A DNA stretch of 8,227 bases, taken from positions 1 to 8,227 of the forward strand of contig JAEWFU010000028.1 in assembly GCA_023388675.1 (NCBI GenBank), written 5' to 3'. A program made the translations under genes and the position numbers. Below are positions 1-5,576 of this stretch, one piece after another. Origin of the DNA: Pseudomonadota bacterium. GTDB lineage: Bacteria; Pseudomonadota; Alphaproteobacteria; Rhizobiales; Rhizobiaceae. Below the pieces are notes generated by a model. It saw only the letters and a program-made list of their open reading frames with translations. It ran no database searches and had not been told where the DNA came from. Position 1 is the first letter of the stretch, and each line of letters starts with the position of its first letter.

Positions 1-58
1 ATGTTCCATACACCCGTCCCTTGCCCCCTGCTCGAAGGCGAGTTCAGCGATGGGCGTC

Positions 59-131
59 CGGGAAGCCGCTTAGCCTCCCGACGGAACGACGCTGACCGTC
101 GACACCCTCCTTGAGCCTGTCGACGGACAGG
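59..131. repeat. Two short hairpins, one with a CTTGAGCCTGTCGA-type repeat core
   Basis: Two stem-loops are visible. The first pairs 59-66 with 73-80 (7 of 8 pairs, 6-base loop). The second pairs CCTGTC at 116-121 with GACAGG at 126-131 (4-base loop). The stretch TTGAGCCTGTCGACGG at 111-126 resembles the CTTGAGCCTGTCGAAGG intergenic repeat common in proteobacterial genomes, so this may be a degenerate copy. It lies downstream of the minus-strand DUF1963 gene. No gene is convincing in 1-250: a 37-codon ORF from base 1 lacks a ribosome binding site. The repeat identity is a resemblance from memory, not a match I could test. Confidence 0.3.
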
Positions 132-145
132 TTGGGTGCACACCA

Positions 146-183
146 CCTATCTGTGCAATTACATGTACTGACCTGAAGATAGG
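146..183. repeat. 7-bp inverted repeat enclosing a TACATGTA palindrome
   Basis: CCTATCT at 146-152 is the exact reverse complement of AGATAGG at 177-183. The 8-base palindrome TACATGTA (160-167) lies almost at the centre of the 24-base spacer. The local sequence is more AT-rich than its surroundings. It could be an operator or a weak RNA structure, but no neighbouring gene start explains it. Confidence 0.3.
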
Positions 184-193
184 CCGAAACACC

Positions 194-237
194 CGGGGAT
201 CGCGCCTAAAGGCCTCTGCGCCTCGCGCAATGCCCCG
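194..237 (-). terminator. Candidate terminator hairpin downstream of the DUF1963 gene
   Basis: Starting 13 bases past the DUF1963 stop, a stepped stem can form: 194-198 pairs with 233-237 (5 bp GC), 202-205 with 225-228 (4 bp), and 210-213 with 220-223 (4 bp), separated by small internal loops. On the minus strand it is followed by a short run (GTGTTTCGG) rather than a real U-tract. This makes it at best a weak intrinsic terminator or an RNA 3'-end stabiliser. Confidence 0.3.
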
Positions 238-250
238 ATTCCATCGCCCA

Positions 251-1312
251 TCATGTCTGTTGGTAGACAGCCACCACCTCGTCGAACTTCCGTTGTTCGA
301 GGTGGTTCCGGCGGATCACGAAGTAGACGGTGCCTTCCACGAAGCGCGCCTGCATCCAGTCGCCAACATCGATCTGCAACAGGAGAACCCAGTCGCGGGC
401 CATGCGGAAGATGTCGTCACGGTGTTCCTGCCATTCCTCGCGCGACAGATGCTGCTTGCCCCATTCGCTGACCACGACGGCGTCGTAGCGAGGATCGTCC
501 TGTTCCGGCAACGGACTGCCGAGAAGCTGCTGGCGTTGCCAGGCTTCCGCCGGATACTGGTCCCCATACGCTTCGAGCGCCTCCTCATAGGCGGCGTAGA
601 ACTCCTGCAGGTCCGGGTCGTCGCTCGCTTCGCCTTTCGCGACAGCCGCAAAGTCCGGCAGCGCATCGATCTCGAGCGAATGCGGGTTGGGCAGCCTCCA
701 GGTCGCCTGCAACGTCATGGCGCGGGCCGGCGCGCCGTAGTTTGTGCCGCGATCAGCCGCTTCGTCCTCGTCATCACCGAACTCGGCGGCGATTTCGGCA
801 CGCTCCCGCGCCTCACGATCGCCTGCCTCGACGAGATCCTCCGGCATGGCCAGCGAGTGGAGCTGGTCGACGGGCGAGCGTTCCCAGATTACCCGCGCAA
901 CGCGCGTCCCCGTGTCCCACGGGCCGATCGAAAAATCGTAGAAGAACAGCAGGCGTCCGTCGGACGGAAGGTCTGATGCGACAGTACCAAGCTCCGCCGC
1001 CTTGGCCAGATCGACCTGTGCAACGAATGCATAGGGCAAGCCGAGTGTCATATGCGCCCGCATTTCCGTCGCCGCATCCTCGTTGCCGCGCTTTGCGATA
1101 TCCTCCGGGTCCTCTGGCGTTGCGGGACGCGGCCAGACGAAACCTTCCGGAACATCGGGCGCTCCACCGAGCCGCGTGCCGCCGACGGCAATCTTTTCCG
1201 GCGAGGGATGAAAGATCATGGCTGGAACCAGCGCCTCGGCGATGATCTCGACACGCGGCTGGTCGAAGTAGTCCAGCAGGGCATTGGCGGCATCGACGGG
1301 GCTGTCGAACAT
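251..1312 (-). CDS. DUF1963 (YwqG-like) domain protein
   Basis: This is a 353-residue cytoplasmic protein with no signal peptide or membrane segment. It shows the family's landmarks in order: a TRLGGAPDVPEGFVWP segment (46-61) matching the usual 'GG-P-LP---WP' motif, PYAFVAQVDLA (93-103) then DGRLLFFYD (118-126), LLGSPLPEQDD (263-273), and the C-terminal LLLQID plus VYFVIRR block (310-335). An acidic stretch (about 156-189) and a charged insert (about 221-262) separate the halves. The start is set at ATG 1312 because GGAG (plus-strand CTCC 1318-1321) sits five bases upstream. An in-frame TTG at 1333 would add seven residues but has a poorer site. Family members are of unknown biochemical function, though several sit near toxin-immunity or stress genes. 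No partner is visible here: the neighbour across the spacer is divergent. Confidence 0.88.
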   Translation of the reverse strand: MFDSPVDAANALLDYFDQPRVEIIAEALVPAMIFHPSPEKIAVGGTRLGGAPDVPEGFVWPRPATPEDPEDIAKRGNEDAATEMRAHMTLGLPYAFVAQVDLAKAAELGTVASDLPSDGRLLFFYDFSIGPWDTGTRVARVIWERSPVDQLHSLAMPEDLVEAGDREARERAEIAAEFGDDEDEAADRGTNYGAPARAMTLQATWRLPNPHSLEIDALPDFAAVAKGEASDDPDLQEFYAAYEEALEAYGDQYPAEAWQRQQLLGSPLPEQDDPRYDAVVVSEWGKQHLSREEWQEHRDDIFRMARDWVLLLQIDVGDWMQARFVEGTVYFVIRRNHLEQRKFDEVVAVYQQT

Positions 1313-1356
1313 GAAATCTCCGGTAGTGGACAATGTTCCTCATTCCCGTCTAACAC

Positions 1357-1399
1357 GCCGCAGCCATGCTCACCATCCGCATGACGGCACGGCTGCGGC
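1357..1399. other. Strong hairpin in the divergent spacer
   Basis: GCCGCAGCC (1357-1365) and GGCTGCGGC (1391-1399) are perfect 9-base reverse complements. After one mismatch, 1367-1369 also pairs with 1387-1389, leaving a loop of about 17 bases. It lies between the divergent DUF1963 gene and the exported-protein gene, so it would fall in the upstream or leader region of both. There is no U-tract. It might act on mRNA leader structure or as a protein site, but nothing in the sequence decides this. No convincing sigma-70 promoter was found in the spacer. A TTGTCA at 1428-1433 could be a -35 box but lacks a good -10 partner. Confidence 0.4.
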
Positions 1400-1467
1400 A
1401 TGGCCACGCGCGCTGCACCAGCAGAGGTTGTCAGCAAGGCAACAAGCTTACTGAAAGATTGGATGGC

Positions 1468-2046
1468 ATGATGAGCTGTGTGAGCCACTTAATACGATCC
1501 GGGGCCGGCTGGGTTTCACTCTGCATTGTTTTGGCCGGAGTATCTGCAGCGGTAGCGCAAGCCCAACCCGGTATCGCCTTACCTTCGGGGGGCGCAATCT
1601 ATCTGTGGGACATCGCCGATGCCGATGCAACGCGCGCGCTGGCGGGGCCATTACCTGATGCAATTCAACCAGGCACCTGCCACTGGCTCGAAAACGGAAC
1701 GCTTGTCTCAGAACCCGACCAACTGTGTTGTCTGTCTTATTATGTCTACGAGATTGCGCCGCAAGATGCGCCGCGCCTATCGCTTTCCGGCCATATCGCC
1801 TTCAACAATCGGCCCCCCGATCTACAGTATCGCGGGCTCGAGCTGCGCGGTGTTTCCGGTGTGGAGTCCTGTGGAGAGCGGGACAATTGCGATACGCTGT
1901 ATATCGTCGGCTTCGAAAAGAAAGCGCTGGTCGATCAGGCGATGCGGGCGGCGCGTTCGGGCAAGCCGGTCACTGTCAGCGCCCAACAGGTCTGGAACAT
2001 GGAATCCCTGGATCTGGTCATTGGCTCCATCGAGATCGTGGATTGA
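1468..2046 (+). CDS. Exported cysteine-containing protein of unknown function
   Basis: The product has 192 residues. The N-terminus is a typical Sec signal peptide: a basic start, a hydrophobic core (about 14-29) and a likely AVA cleavage site at residue 30, so the mature part should be periplasmic. The mature protein has five cysteines (C71, C87, C88, C135, C141), suggesting one or two disulfides. C135 and C141 flank a short ESCGERDNC loop. The C-terminal part (about residues 104-192, with a GKPVTVSAQQVWN segment near 165) has the alternating hydrophobic pattern of a small beta-rich domain and recalls DUF4431-type proteins, but I cannot confirm that family. The start at ATG 1468 (or 1471) is chosen because the signal peptide begins there; an upstream in-frame ATG at 1366 lies inside the hairpin region and adds a non-signal-like basic extension. 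The YiiX-like gene follows 56 bases later on the same strand and may be co-transcribed. Confidence 0.7.
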   Translation: MMSCVSHLIRSGAGWVSLCIVLAGVSAAVAQAQPGIALPSGGAIYLWDIADADATRALAGPLPDAIQPGTCHWLENGTLVSEPDQLCCLSYYVYEIAPQDAPRLSLSGHIAFNNRPPDLQYRGLELRGVSGVESCGERDNCDTLYIVGFEKKALVDQAMRAARSGKPVTVSAQQVWNMESLDLVIGSIEIVD

Positions 2047-2102
2047 AAACCGCCGGTCTGGCTACAACCCCCACTTTGCAGCAAACTGGATAGCCGAAAC
2101 CA

Positions 2103-2774
2103 ATGAGAATAAAATCATTCCTGCCATTGCTCTGGATCAGCATGATGCTGGTGGCCGGCAATGCACTGGCCGCGGACCGCTTTGACGACTGGCGGACCGG
2201 CGACCTCATCTTCCAGGAATCCCTCAGCCCCCAGGCGACCGCGATCCGCGTAGCAACCGGCAGCCGTTACACGCATATGGGCATCGTCCGTCAGACGGAG
2301 GATGGGTTGCACGTGATCGAGGCGGCGCGGACGGTCTCGGAAACCCCGCTTGAAGAATTCATCGCCCGCGGAGCCCGGCAGGACTATGCCATCTATCGCG
2401 TAACGGGGCTGACCTCGGAAAACGCCGCCGTCGTCGCAGCGGCCGCGCGGGATTATTATCAGCGGCCCTACGACATCTTCTTCCGGCTCGATCCGGAAGC
2501 CATCTATTGCAGCGAACTGCCCTTCTACGCCTTTCAGGCCGCCGGCATCACACTTGGGCGGGTCGAGCGGCTTGGTGACCTTGCCATAGACACACCAGAG
2601 GGCCGCGCCATCTTTCTCGCCCGCTGGCAGGACCATCCGGACTGCCAGGCGGATGGTTCAGGCCGCGACGGCTGCTGGACCCTGATCCAGGAGCAGGAGA
2701 TCGTGACCCCGATCAGCATCGCGGAAGCTTCCCGAGTGGAGCTTGTCTTCTCCACCTTCGACAATGCACCATGA
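2103..2774 (+). CDS. Exported YiiX/YaeF-type permuted papain-fold hydrolase (C92 family)
   Basis: The product has 223 residues. Residues 1-23 form a signal peptide ending in ALA, so the enzyme should be periplasmic. The mature domain begins with the family-typical DDWRTGDLIFQES segment (28-40). The catalytic set of the circularly permuted NlpC/P60-papain fold is intact: H58 in YTHMGIV, E73 in HVIEA, and C136 in IYCSEL preceded by the usual RPYDIFF block (121-127). The permuted order (His before Cys) is what separates YiiX/YaeF enzymes from classical NlpC/P60. Known relatives are thought to cleave amide or ester bonds in lipids, peptidoglycan or peptides; the substrate here is unknown. CPDC-type cysteines near the C-terminus (C645-equivalent positions are C181 and C191 in the HPDCQADGSGRDGCW stretch) may form a disulfide. 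The start ATG has only a weak purine-rich site upstream (GGATAG). No membrane anchor or lipobox is present. Confidence 0.85.
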   Translation: MRIKSFLPLLWISMMLVAGNALAADRFDDWRTGDLIFQESLSPQATAIRVATGSRYTHMGIVRQTEDGLHVIEAARTVSETPLEEFIARGARQDYAIYRVTGLTSENAAVVAAAARDYYQRPYDIFFRLDPEAIYCSELPFYAFQAAGITLGRVERLGDLAIDTPEGRAIFLARWQDHPDCQADGSGRDGCWTLIQEQEIVTPISIAEASRVELVFSTFDNAP

Positions 2775-2826
2775 GCGCTCCTCGATTGTATCTGCCTGTC
2801 TCAACGGGTGCCGGTCCAAGCCTCCA

Positions 2827-2982
2827 TCACCCATAGGCTTTCGACGCTTCCTGGGGCAGCTCGCCGAGCGTCCGCTCGCGCATCATCCGGCGGTAAAGGT
2901 CCTCCGCATGGTTCTGGCCGGCGCAAAGGATCATGTCGTCACCAGGCGCGCCATCGATGACAGTTATGTTTTGATTACTCAT
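2827..2982 (-). CDS. Small ORF, 51 residues, unknown function
   Basis: Read on the minus strand, ATG at 2982 opens a 51-codon frame ending in TGA at 2827-2829. Its product begins MSNQNITVIDG and ends QEASKAYG. The middle reads as a soluble, helix-prone protein with a QNHAEDLYRRMMRE segment (23-36) and one cysteine (C20). There is no signal peptide or membrane segment. It is supported by codon usage: from about codon 10 onward nearly every third base is G or C, as in the neighbouring real genes, while the opposite-strand ORF here has no recognisable protein. Against it, there is no clear Shine-Dalgarno sequence before the ATG. It lies 118 bases downstream of the GntR gene on the same strand and could be on its transcript, or it may have its own promoter. 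I recognise no family. Confidence 0.5.
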   Translation of the reverse strand: MSNQNITVIDGAPGDDMILCAGQNHAEDLYRRMMRERTLGELPQEASKAYG

Positions 2983-3100
2983 AAATACGGCAGATTTTCG
3001 TGGCCTTTGCGGCCGCGAGGATCTGCATGCCGGATTGGTGGTGCGCGAAGCATGGAAACGACGGCGTCACTCGGGATGTGAATGTTTCCTGCGTTGCAGC
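2983..3100. other. Spacer between regulator and small ORF; nothing firm
   Basis: No gene or strong terminator is visible. GGAAAC (3054-3059) and GTTTCC (3084-3089) are inverted but 24 bases apart and poorly paired between. A 24-codon minus-strand ORF ends in TGA overlapping the small ORF's start (ATGA), but it has no independent support. Confidence 0.4.
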
Positions 3101-3766
3101 CTACGCAGCATTCGAGCCGGCCGCGCGCCGGTAGTTGACGATGAGATCGTTGAACCTGGTGCCCTGAATGGCGACATGGTCACGCAGCACGCTCGCTGCC
3201 GTCTCGGCATCGCCGGCAACGAGCGCGTCCAGTATCTGGCGATGCTCGGCAAGCGACTGCCCCATCCTTCCCCGCACCTTGAGCTGCATGCGGCGAAAAG
3301 GCTTCAAACGCTTGTGCAACTTGCCGGCTTCCTTTGCCAGGAATGCGTTGCCTGACGCCTCGTAGATCAGGAAGTGGAATATCTCGTTGGCGCGGTAATA
3401 GGCGTCGCCGTCATTGCCGGCCGCGGCCTCCTCGCAGTCGACAACAGTTTGCGAGAGTTTGTCGACGAGGTCAGGTGTGACCCTCCTGCTGGCAAGCCGT
3501 CCGCAGAATGCCTCCATCTCGGCCATCACCTCGAACATCTCGATGACTTCCTCGAATGCCGGATGGCGCACGAATGCGCCGCGCCTGGGCTGGAGATCGA
3601 GCAGGCCGGATGCGGCAAGCGCCTGAAACGCCTCGCGAAGAGGTGTCCGCGATACATGGAAGCGTTGCGACAGCTTGATCTCGTCGAGGCGCTCGCCATT
3701 GGCGAACGCCCCTTCGACGATCAATTGTTCCAACTGCTCGCGGACGAGATCCGATCGACTGACCAT
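3101..3766 (-). CDS. matR: GntR-family (FadR subfamily, FCD domain) regulator of malonate genes, MatR/GtrA-like
   Basis: The regulator has 221 residues from ATG 3766. The N-terminal winged helix-turn-helix (about 5-67) carries the GntR signature: LVREQLEQLIVEGAF, then LSQRFHVSRTPLREAFQALAASGLL and a basic wing PRRGAFVR. The C-terminal all-helical FCD ligand domain (about 75-208) has the usual metal/ligand set: N127 and H131 in NEIFHFLIYE, H175 in EHRQILDAL and H197 in DHVAIQG. FCD regulators bind small carboxylates. The divergent dctPQM-matA genes point to malonate or malonyl-CoA as effector, matching MatR of Rhizobium leguminosarum and GtrA of Sinorhizobium meliloti as I recall them. The start was chosen because GAGGAG (plus 3770-3775) precedes ATG 3766. 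An in-frame ATG at 3781 would add five residues but lacks a spaced ribosome site and itself lies in an operator-like half-site. Autoregulation is likely. The functional assignment rests on context; the family is certain. Confidence 0.88.
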   Translation of the reverse strand: MVSRSDLVREQLEQLIVEGAFANGERLDEIKLSQRFHVSRTPLREAFQALAASGLLDLQPRRGAFVRHPAFEEVIEMFEVMAEMEAFCGRLASRRVTPDLVDKLSQTVVDCEEAAAGNDGDAYYRANEIFHFLIYEASGNAFLAKEAGKLHKRLKPFRRMQLKVRGRMGQSLAEHRQILDALVAGDAETAASVLRDHVAIQGTRFNDLIVNYRRAAGSNAA

Positions 3767-3773
3767 TATCTCC

Positions 3774-3797
3774 TCTTGCATCCTACGAAATGCAAAA
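3774..3797. promoter_or_regulatory. Operator-like half-site pair over the regulator's leader
   Basis: TCTTGCAT (3774-3781) and ATGCAAAA (3790-3797) form an inverted pair with an 8-base spacer (core TTGCA-N10-TGCAA). It covers the leader and overlaps the Shine-Dalgarno region of the GntR gene. The half-site is identical to that in the main palindrome at 3806, which supports autoregulation. Binding is inferred. Confidence 0.5.
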
Positions 3798-3805
3798 AAC
3801 TATGA

Positions 3806-3819
3806 TCTTGCATACAAGA
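3806..3819. promoter_or_regulatory. Main GntR/MatR-type operator palindrome
   Basis: TCTTGCATACAAGA is a 14-base inverted repeat with 6 of 7 pairs matching, centred between 3812 and 3813. It is close to the TTGTATACAA-type operators of many rhizobial GntR/FCD regulators. It differs at two positions from TCTTGTA/TACACGA, which I recall as the R. leguminosarum MatR site. It lies immediately upstream of the TTGACA box of the transporter promoter, a position that would suit either activation or blocking of RNA polymerase. Confidence 0.65.
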
Positions 3820-3822
3820 GGG

Positions 3823-3850
3823 TTGACAGGAAATGCAAGACCATTACTCC
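3823..3850 (+). promoter_or_regulatory. Probable sigma-70-type promoter of dctPQM-matA
   Basis: A perfect -35 box TTGACA lies at 3823-3828. A weak -10 candidate, TACTCC at 3845-3850, follows after 16 bases. A start near 3857-3859 would put the 3806-3819 palindrome centre about 46 bases upstream. The ATGCAAGA half-site (3833-3840) lies between the two boxes. The weak -10 fits a regulated promoter that may need the activator, but the start site is inferred. Confidence 0.5.
3833..3840. promoter_or_regulatory. Operator half-site inside the dctP promoter spacer
   Basis: ATGCAAGA is the exact reverse complement of TCTTGCAT at 3774 and 3806. Its position between the -35 and -10 boxes would allow direct repression. 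Taken as the right half of a 14-base site, its centre is 21 bases from the main palindrome centre, two helical turns. Confidence 0.4.
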
Positions 3851-3917
3851 TTTGCCCTGCGACATTCTTCGTGGGCCAAGGCCCGCGCCGACAATCGCCA
3901 TGTTCTGGGAGGAACCA

Positions 3918-4898
3918 ATGTTGAAGAAACTCGCGGCATCTGCCGCCATGATGACGTTTGCGTGCAGCCTTGCAGGCGCGACCGAATTGCGCCTGTCCCA
4001 TCAGTTTTCCACCAACGACGTCCGCCACCGCATCGCGCAGATGGTCGCCGACGACGTCGCGGCGGCCAATGTGGACCTGACCATCACGATCTTTCCGTCC
4101 GCTTCACTGTTCAAAGCGGCCGAGCAGTATGTGCCGCTCTCGCGCGGACAGCTCGACATGACCGTGTTCCCGCTGTCCTACGCCGGCGGCCAGCGCGCGG
4201 AATACAACCTCACCCTGATGCCGGGCCTGATAAAGGATCACGACCACGCGGCGCGCATGAATGAGAGCGCGTTCATGGACGCGATCGAGGAAATCATGGC
4301 CGAGGACGACGTGATGGTGCTCGTCCACGGCTATCTGGCCGGCGGTTTCGCTTCGAAGGAAGGCTGCATCACCAGGCCCGAGCATATGCAGGGCAAGACG
4401 GTGCGCGCCGCGGGCAAGGCGTTCGAGCAGATGCTGGAAGGAGCGGGCGCCTCAATCTCGTCGATGCCGTCTTCCGACGCCTATAACGGCATGCAGCAGG
4501 GCATCATCGACGCGCTGAACACGTCCTCATCGTCCTTCGTGTCCTTCCGGATGTACGAGCAGGTCGGCTGCTATACGCCGGCCGGCGACGTCGCGCTCTG
4601 GTTCATGTACCAGCCCCTGCTGATCAACAAGTCGACCTTCGAAGGCCTGACGCCGGAGCAGCAGGAAGCACTCACCGTCGCCTCGGCGAAAGCGGAGGCC
4701 TACTACCTCGAGGAAGCGAAGAAGGAAGATGCGGCCTCGATCGAGCCGTTCGAGAAGGCGGGCGTCGAGATCGCCAGAATGACGCCGGAAGATTTCGCGG
4801 AATGGCGCAAGCTGGCCGAGGAAACCTCCTACAAGGCGTTCCTTGAGGAAGTCGCGGACGGACAACGCTTCCTCGACCTTGCCGCCGAGGTCGAATAG
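3918..4898 (+). CDS. matP: TRAP transporter substrate-binding protein, DctP family (probable malonate receptor)
   Basis: The product has 326 residues, normal for DctP-type periplasmic binding proteins. A signal peptide (1 to about 21, ending LAGA) is followed by the canonical opening TELRLSHQFSTND. The central hinge block GKTVRAAGKAFEQML (159-173) contains R163, at the place of the conserved arginine that salt-bridges the ligand carboxylate in this family. SSDAYNGMQQGIIDALNTS (185-203) is the second ligand-side motif, and the C-terminal long helix region (about 246-270) is typical. C150 and C218 could form a disulfide. It delivers substrate to the DctQ/DctM membrane pair encoded next. The malonate specificity is inferred from matA downstream and the MatR-like regulator. 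Start 3918 is set by GGGAGGA at 3907-3913; an ATG six codons upstream (3900) precedes that ribosome site, and longer frames starting far upstream would cross the promoter. Confidence 0.92.
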   Translation: MLKKLAASAAMMTFACSLAGATELRLSHQFSTNDVRHRIAQMVADDVAAANVDLTITIFPSASLFKAAEQYVPLSRGQLDMTVFPLSYAGGQRAEYNLTLMPGLIKDHDHAARMNESAFMDAIEEIMAEDDVMVLVHGYLAGGFASKEGCITRPEHMQGKTVRAAGKAFEQMLEGAGASISSMPSSDAYNGMQQGIIDALNTSSSSFVSFRMYEQVGCYTPAGDVALWFMYQPLLINKSTFEGLTPEQQEALTVASAKAEAYYLEEAKKEDAASIEPFEKAGVEIARMTPEDFAEWRKLAEETSYKAFLEEVADGQRFLDLAAEVE

Positions 4899-4914
4899 CC
4901 CCGTGATCGGCCCG

Positions 4915-4939
4915 GCCTGGCCTGTTTTGCAGGCCAGGC
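4915..4939 (+). terminator. Perfect stem-loop between dctP and dctQ (attenuator or mRNA stabiliser)
   Basis: GCCTGGCCTG (4915-4924) and CAGGCCAGGC (4930-4939) form a perfect 10-bp GC-rich stem with a TTTTG loop, beginning 17 bases after the dctP stop. No U-tract follows, so it is unlikely to be a full intrinsic terminator. Such stem-loops after binding-protein genes commonly protect the upstream message and cut expression of the membrane subunits. The next gene is on the same strand, which fits partial read-through. Confidence 0.75.
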
Positions 4940-5015
4940 GCCCCTTCAACCGCCAACGGCGATAGCACGTCGATGAGAGGCCGCGGGCGGCCGTGGATTC
5001 GTGCTGTCCGCGAAT

Positions 5016-5576
5016 ATGGAACCACAGATGGAACAGAGCGCCACAGCCATGAAGCCCGTGCCGCGGAGACATCCCGTGCTGCGCTTCATCGACGGAGTAT
5101 CGACCATTTGCGGCTGGCTTGCCGCCACGCTCATTGTCGCCTCGATCTTCGTCACCTGCCACATGATCTTCGTGCGCTTTGTGCTGCGCCAGTCGACGAT
5201 CTGGCAGACCGAGGTGGTCATTTACATGATGATCGCCGTCACCACGATCGGTCTGGCCTATGTTCAGCGGCTGCGCGGCCACGTCAATGTCGACCTGATC
5301 CCGTCGATGCTGCCGAACGGCGCCCGGCGCGTGCTCGCCTATGTGGTGCTCGTTCTGACGATAGGCTTGATGGCGGTTCTGACCTGGTACGCCTTCGAAA
5401 GCTGGCACGAGGCCTTCTCGCGCAACTGGAAGTCAAGCACCGTCTGGGGTGCGCGCCTGTGGATCCCGATGCTGGCACTGCCGGTCGGCTTCGGCCTCTA
5501 CACGCTCCAGCTCATCGCGGACCTTATCGCCCTTCACCTGCGTCTGGACGCGCCATTCGGTCTGGAGGACAACTGA
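5016..5576 (+). CDS. matQ: TRAP transporter small membrane subunit, DctQ family
   Basis: The product has 186 residues from ATG 5016. Four transmembrane helices are visible at roughly 30-52, 64-86, 106-128 and 147-172, the standard DctQ topology. The family motif is present around helix 2: IWQTEVVIYMMIAVTTIGLA (62-81, with W63 and E66), then the RLRGHVNVDL loop (85-94, H89 and D93). DctQ binds DctM and forms the docking surface for the loaded binding protein. Its start is uncertain: GTG 5001, ATG 5016, 5028 and 5049 are all in frame, and none has a strong ribosome site (the best is GGA seven bases before 5028). The gene begins 117 bases after dctP, beyond the 4915-4939 hairpin, and its TGA overlaps the dctM start (TGATG), so the two are translationally coupled. 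Confidence 0.88.
   Translation: MEPQMEQSATAMKPVPRRHPVLRFIDGVSTICGWLAATLIVASIFVTCHMIFVRFVLRQSTIWQTEVVIYMMIAVTTIGLAYVQRLRGHVNVDLIPSMLPNGARRVLAYVVLVLTIGLMAVLTWYAFESWHEAFSRNWKSSTVWGARLWIPMLALPVGFGLYTLQLIADLIALHLRLDAPFGLEDN

Noticed and set aside
230..976. 248-codon plus-strand ORF over the DUF1963 gene
   Set aside because: It is the antisense of a gene with conserved DUF1963 motifs and has no family likeness of its own.
1366..1467. 34-codon upstream extension of the exported protein
   Set aside because: It is basic and cysteine-containing, would bury the signal peptide internally, and starts within the 1357-1399 hairpin.
2743..3081. 112-codon plus-strand ORF after the YiiX-like gene
   Set aside because: Its codon bias is poor, it overlaps the end of the YiiX-like gene, and the opposite strand carries a better-supported 51-residue frame.
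3675..3917. 81-codon N-terminal extension of the DctP frame
   Set aside because: It would run through the regulator gene, the operators and the promoter. ATG 3918 has a clear ribosome site and gives a standard signal peptide.
4527..5408. 293-codon antisense ORF across dctP and dctQ
   Set aside because: It spans the gap between two real genes and the 4915-4939 hairpin, has no recognisable family, and overlaps two motif-rich plus-strand proteins.
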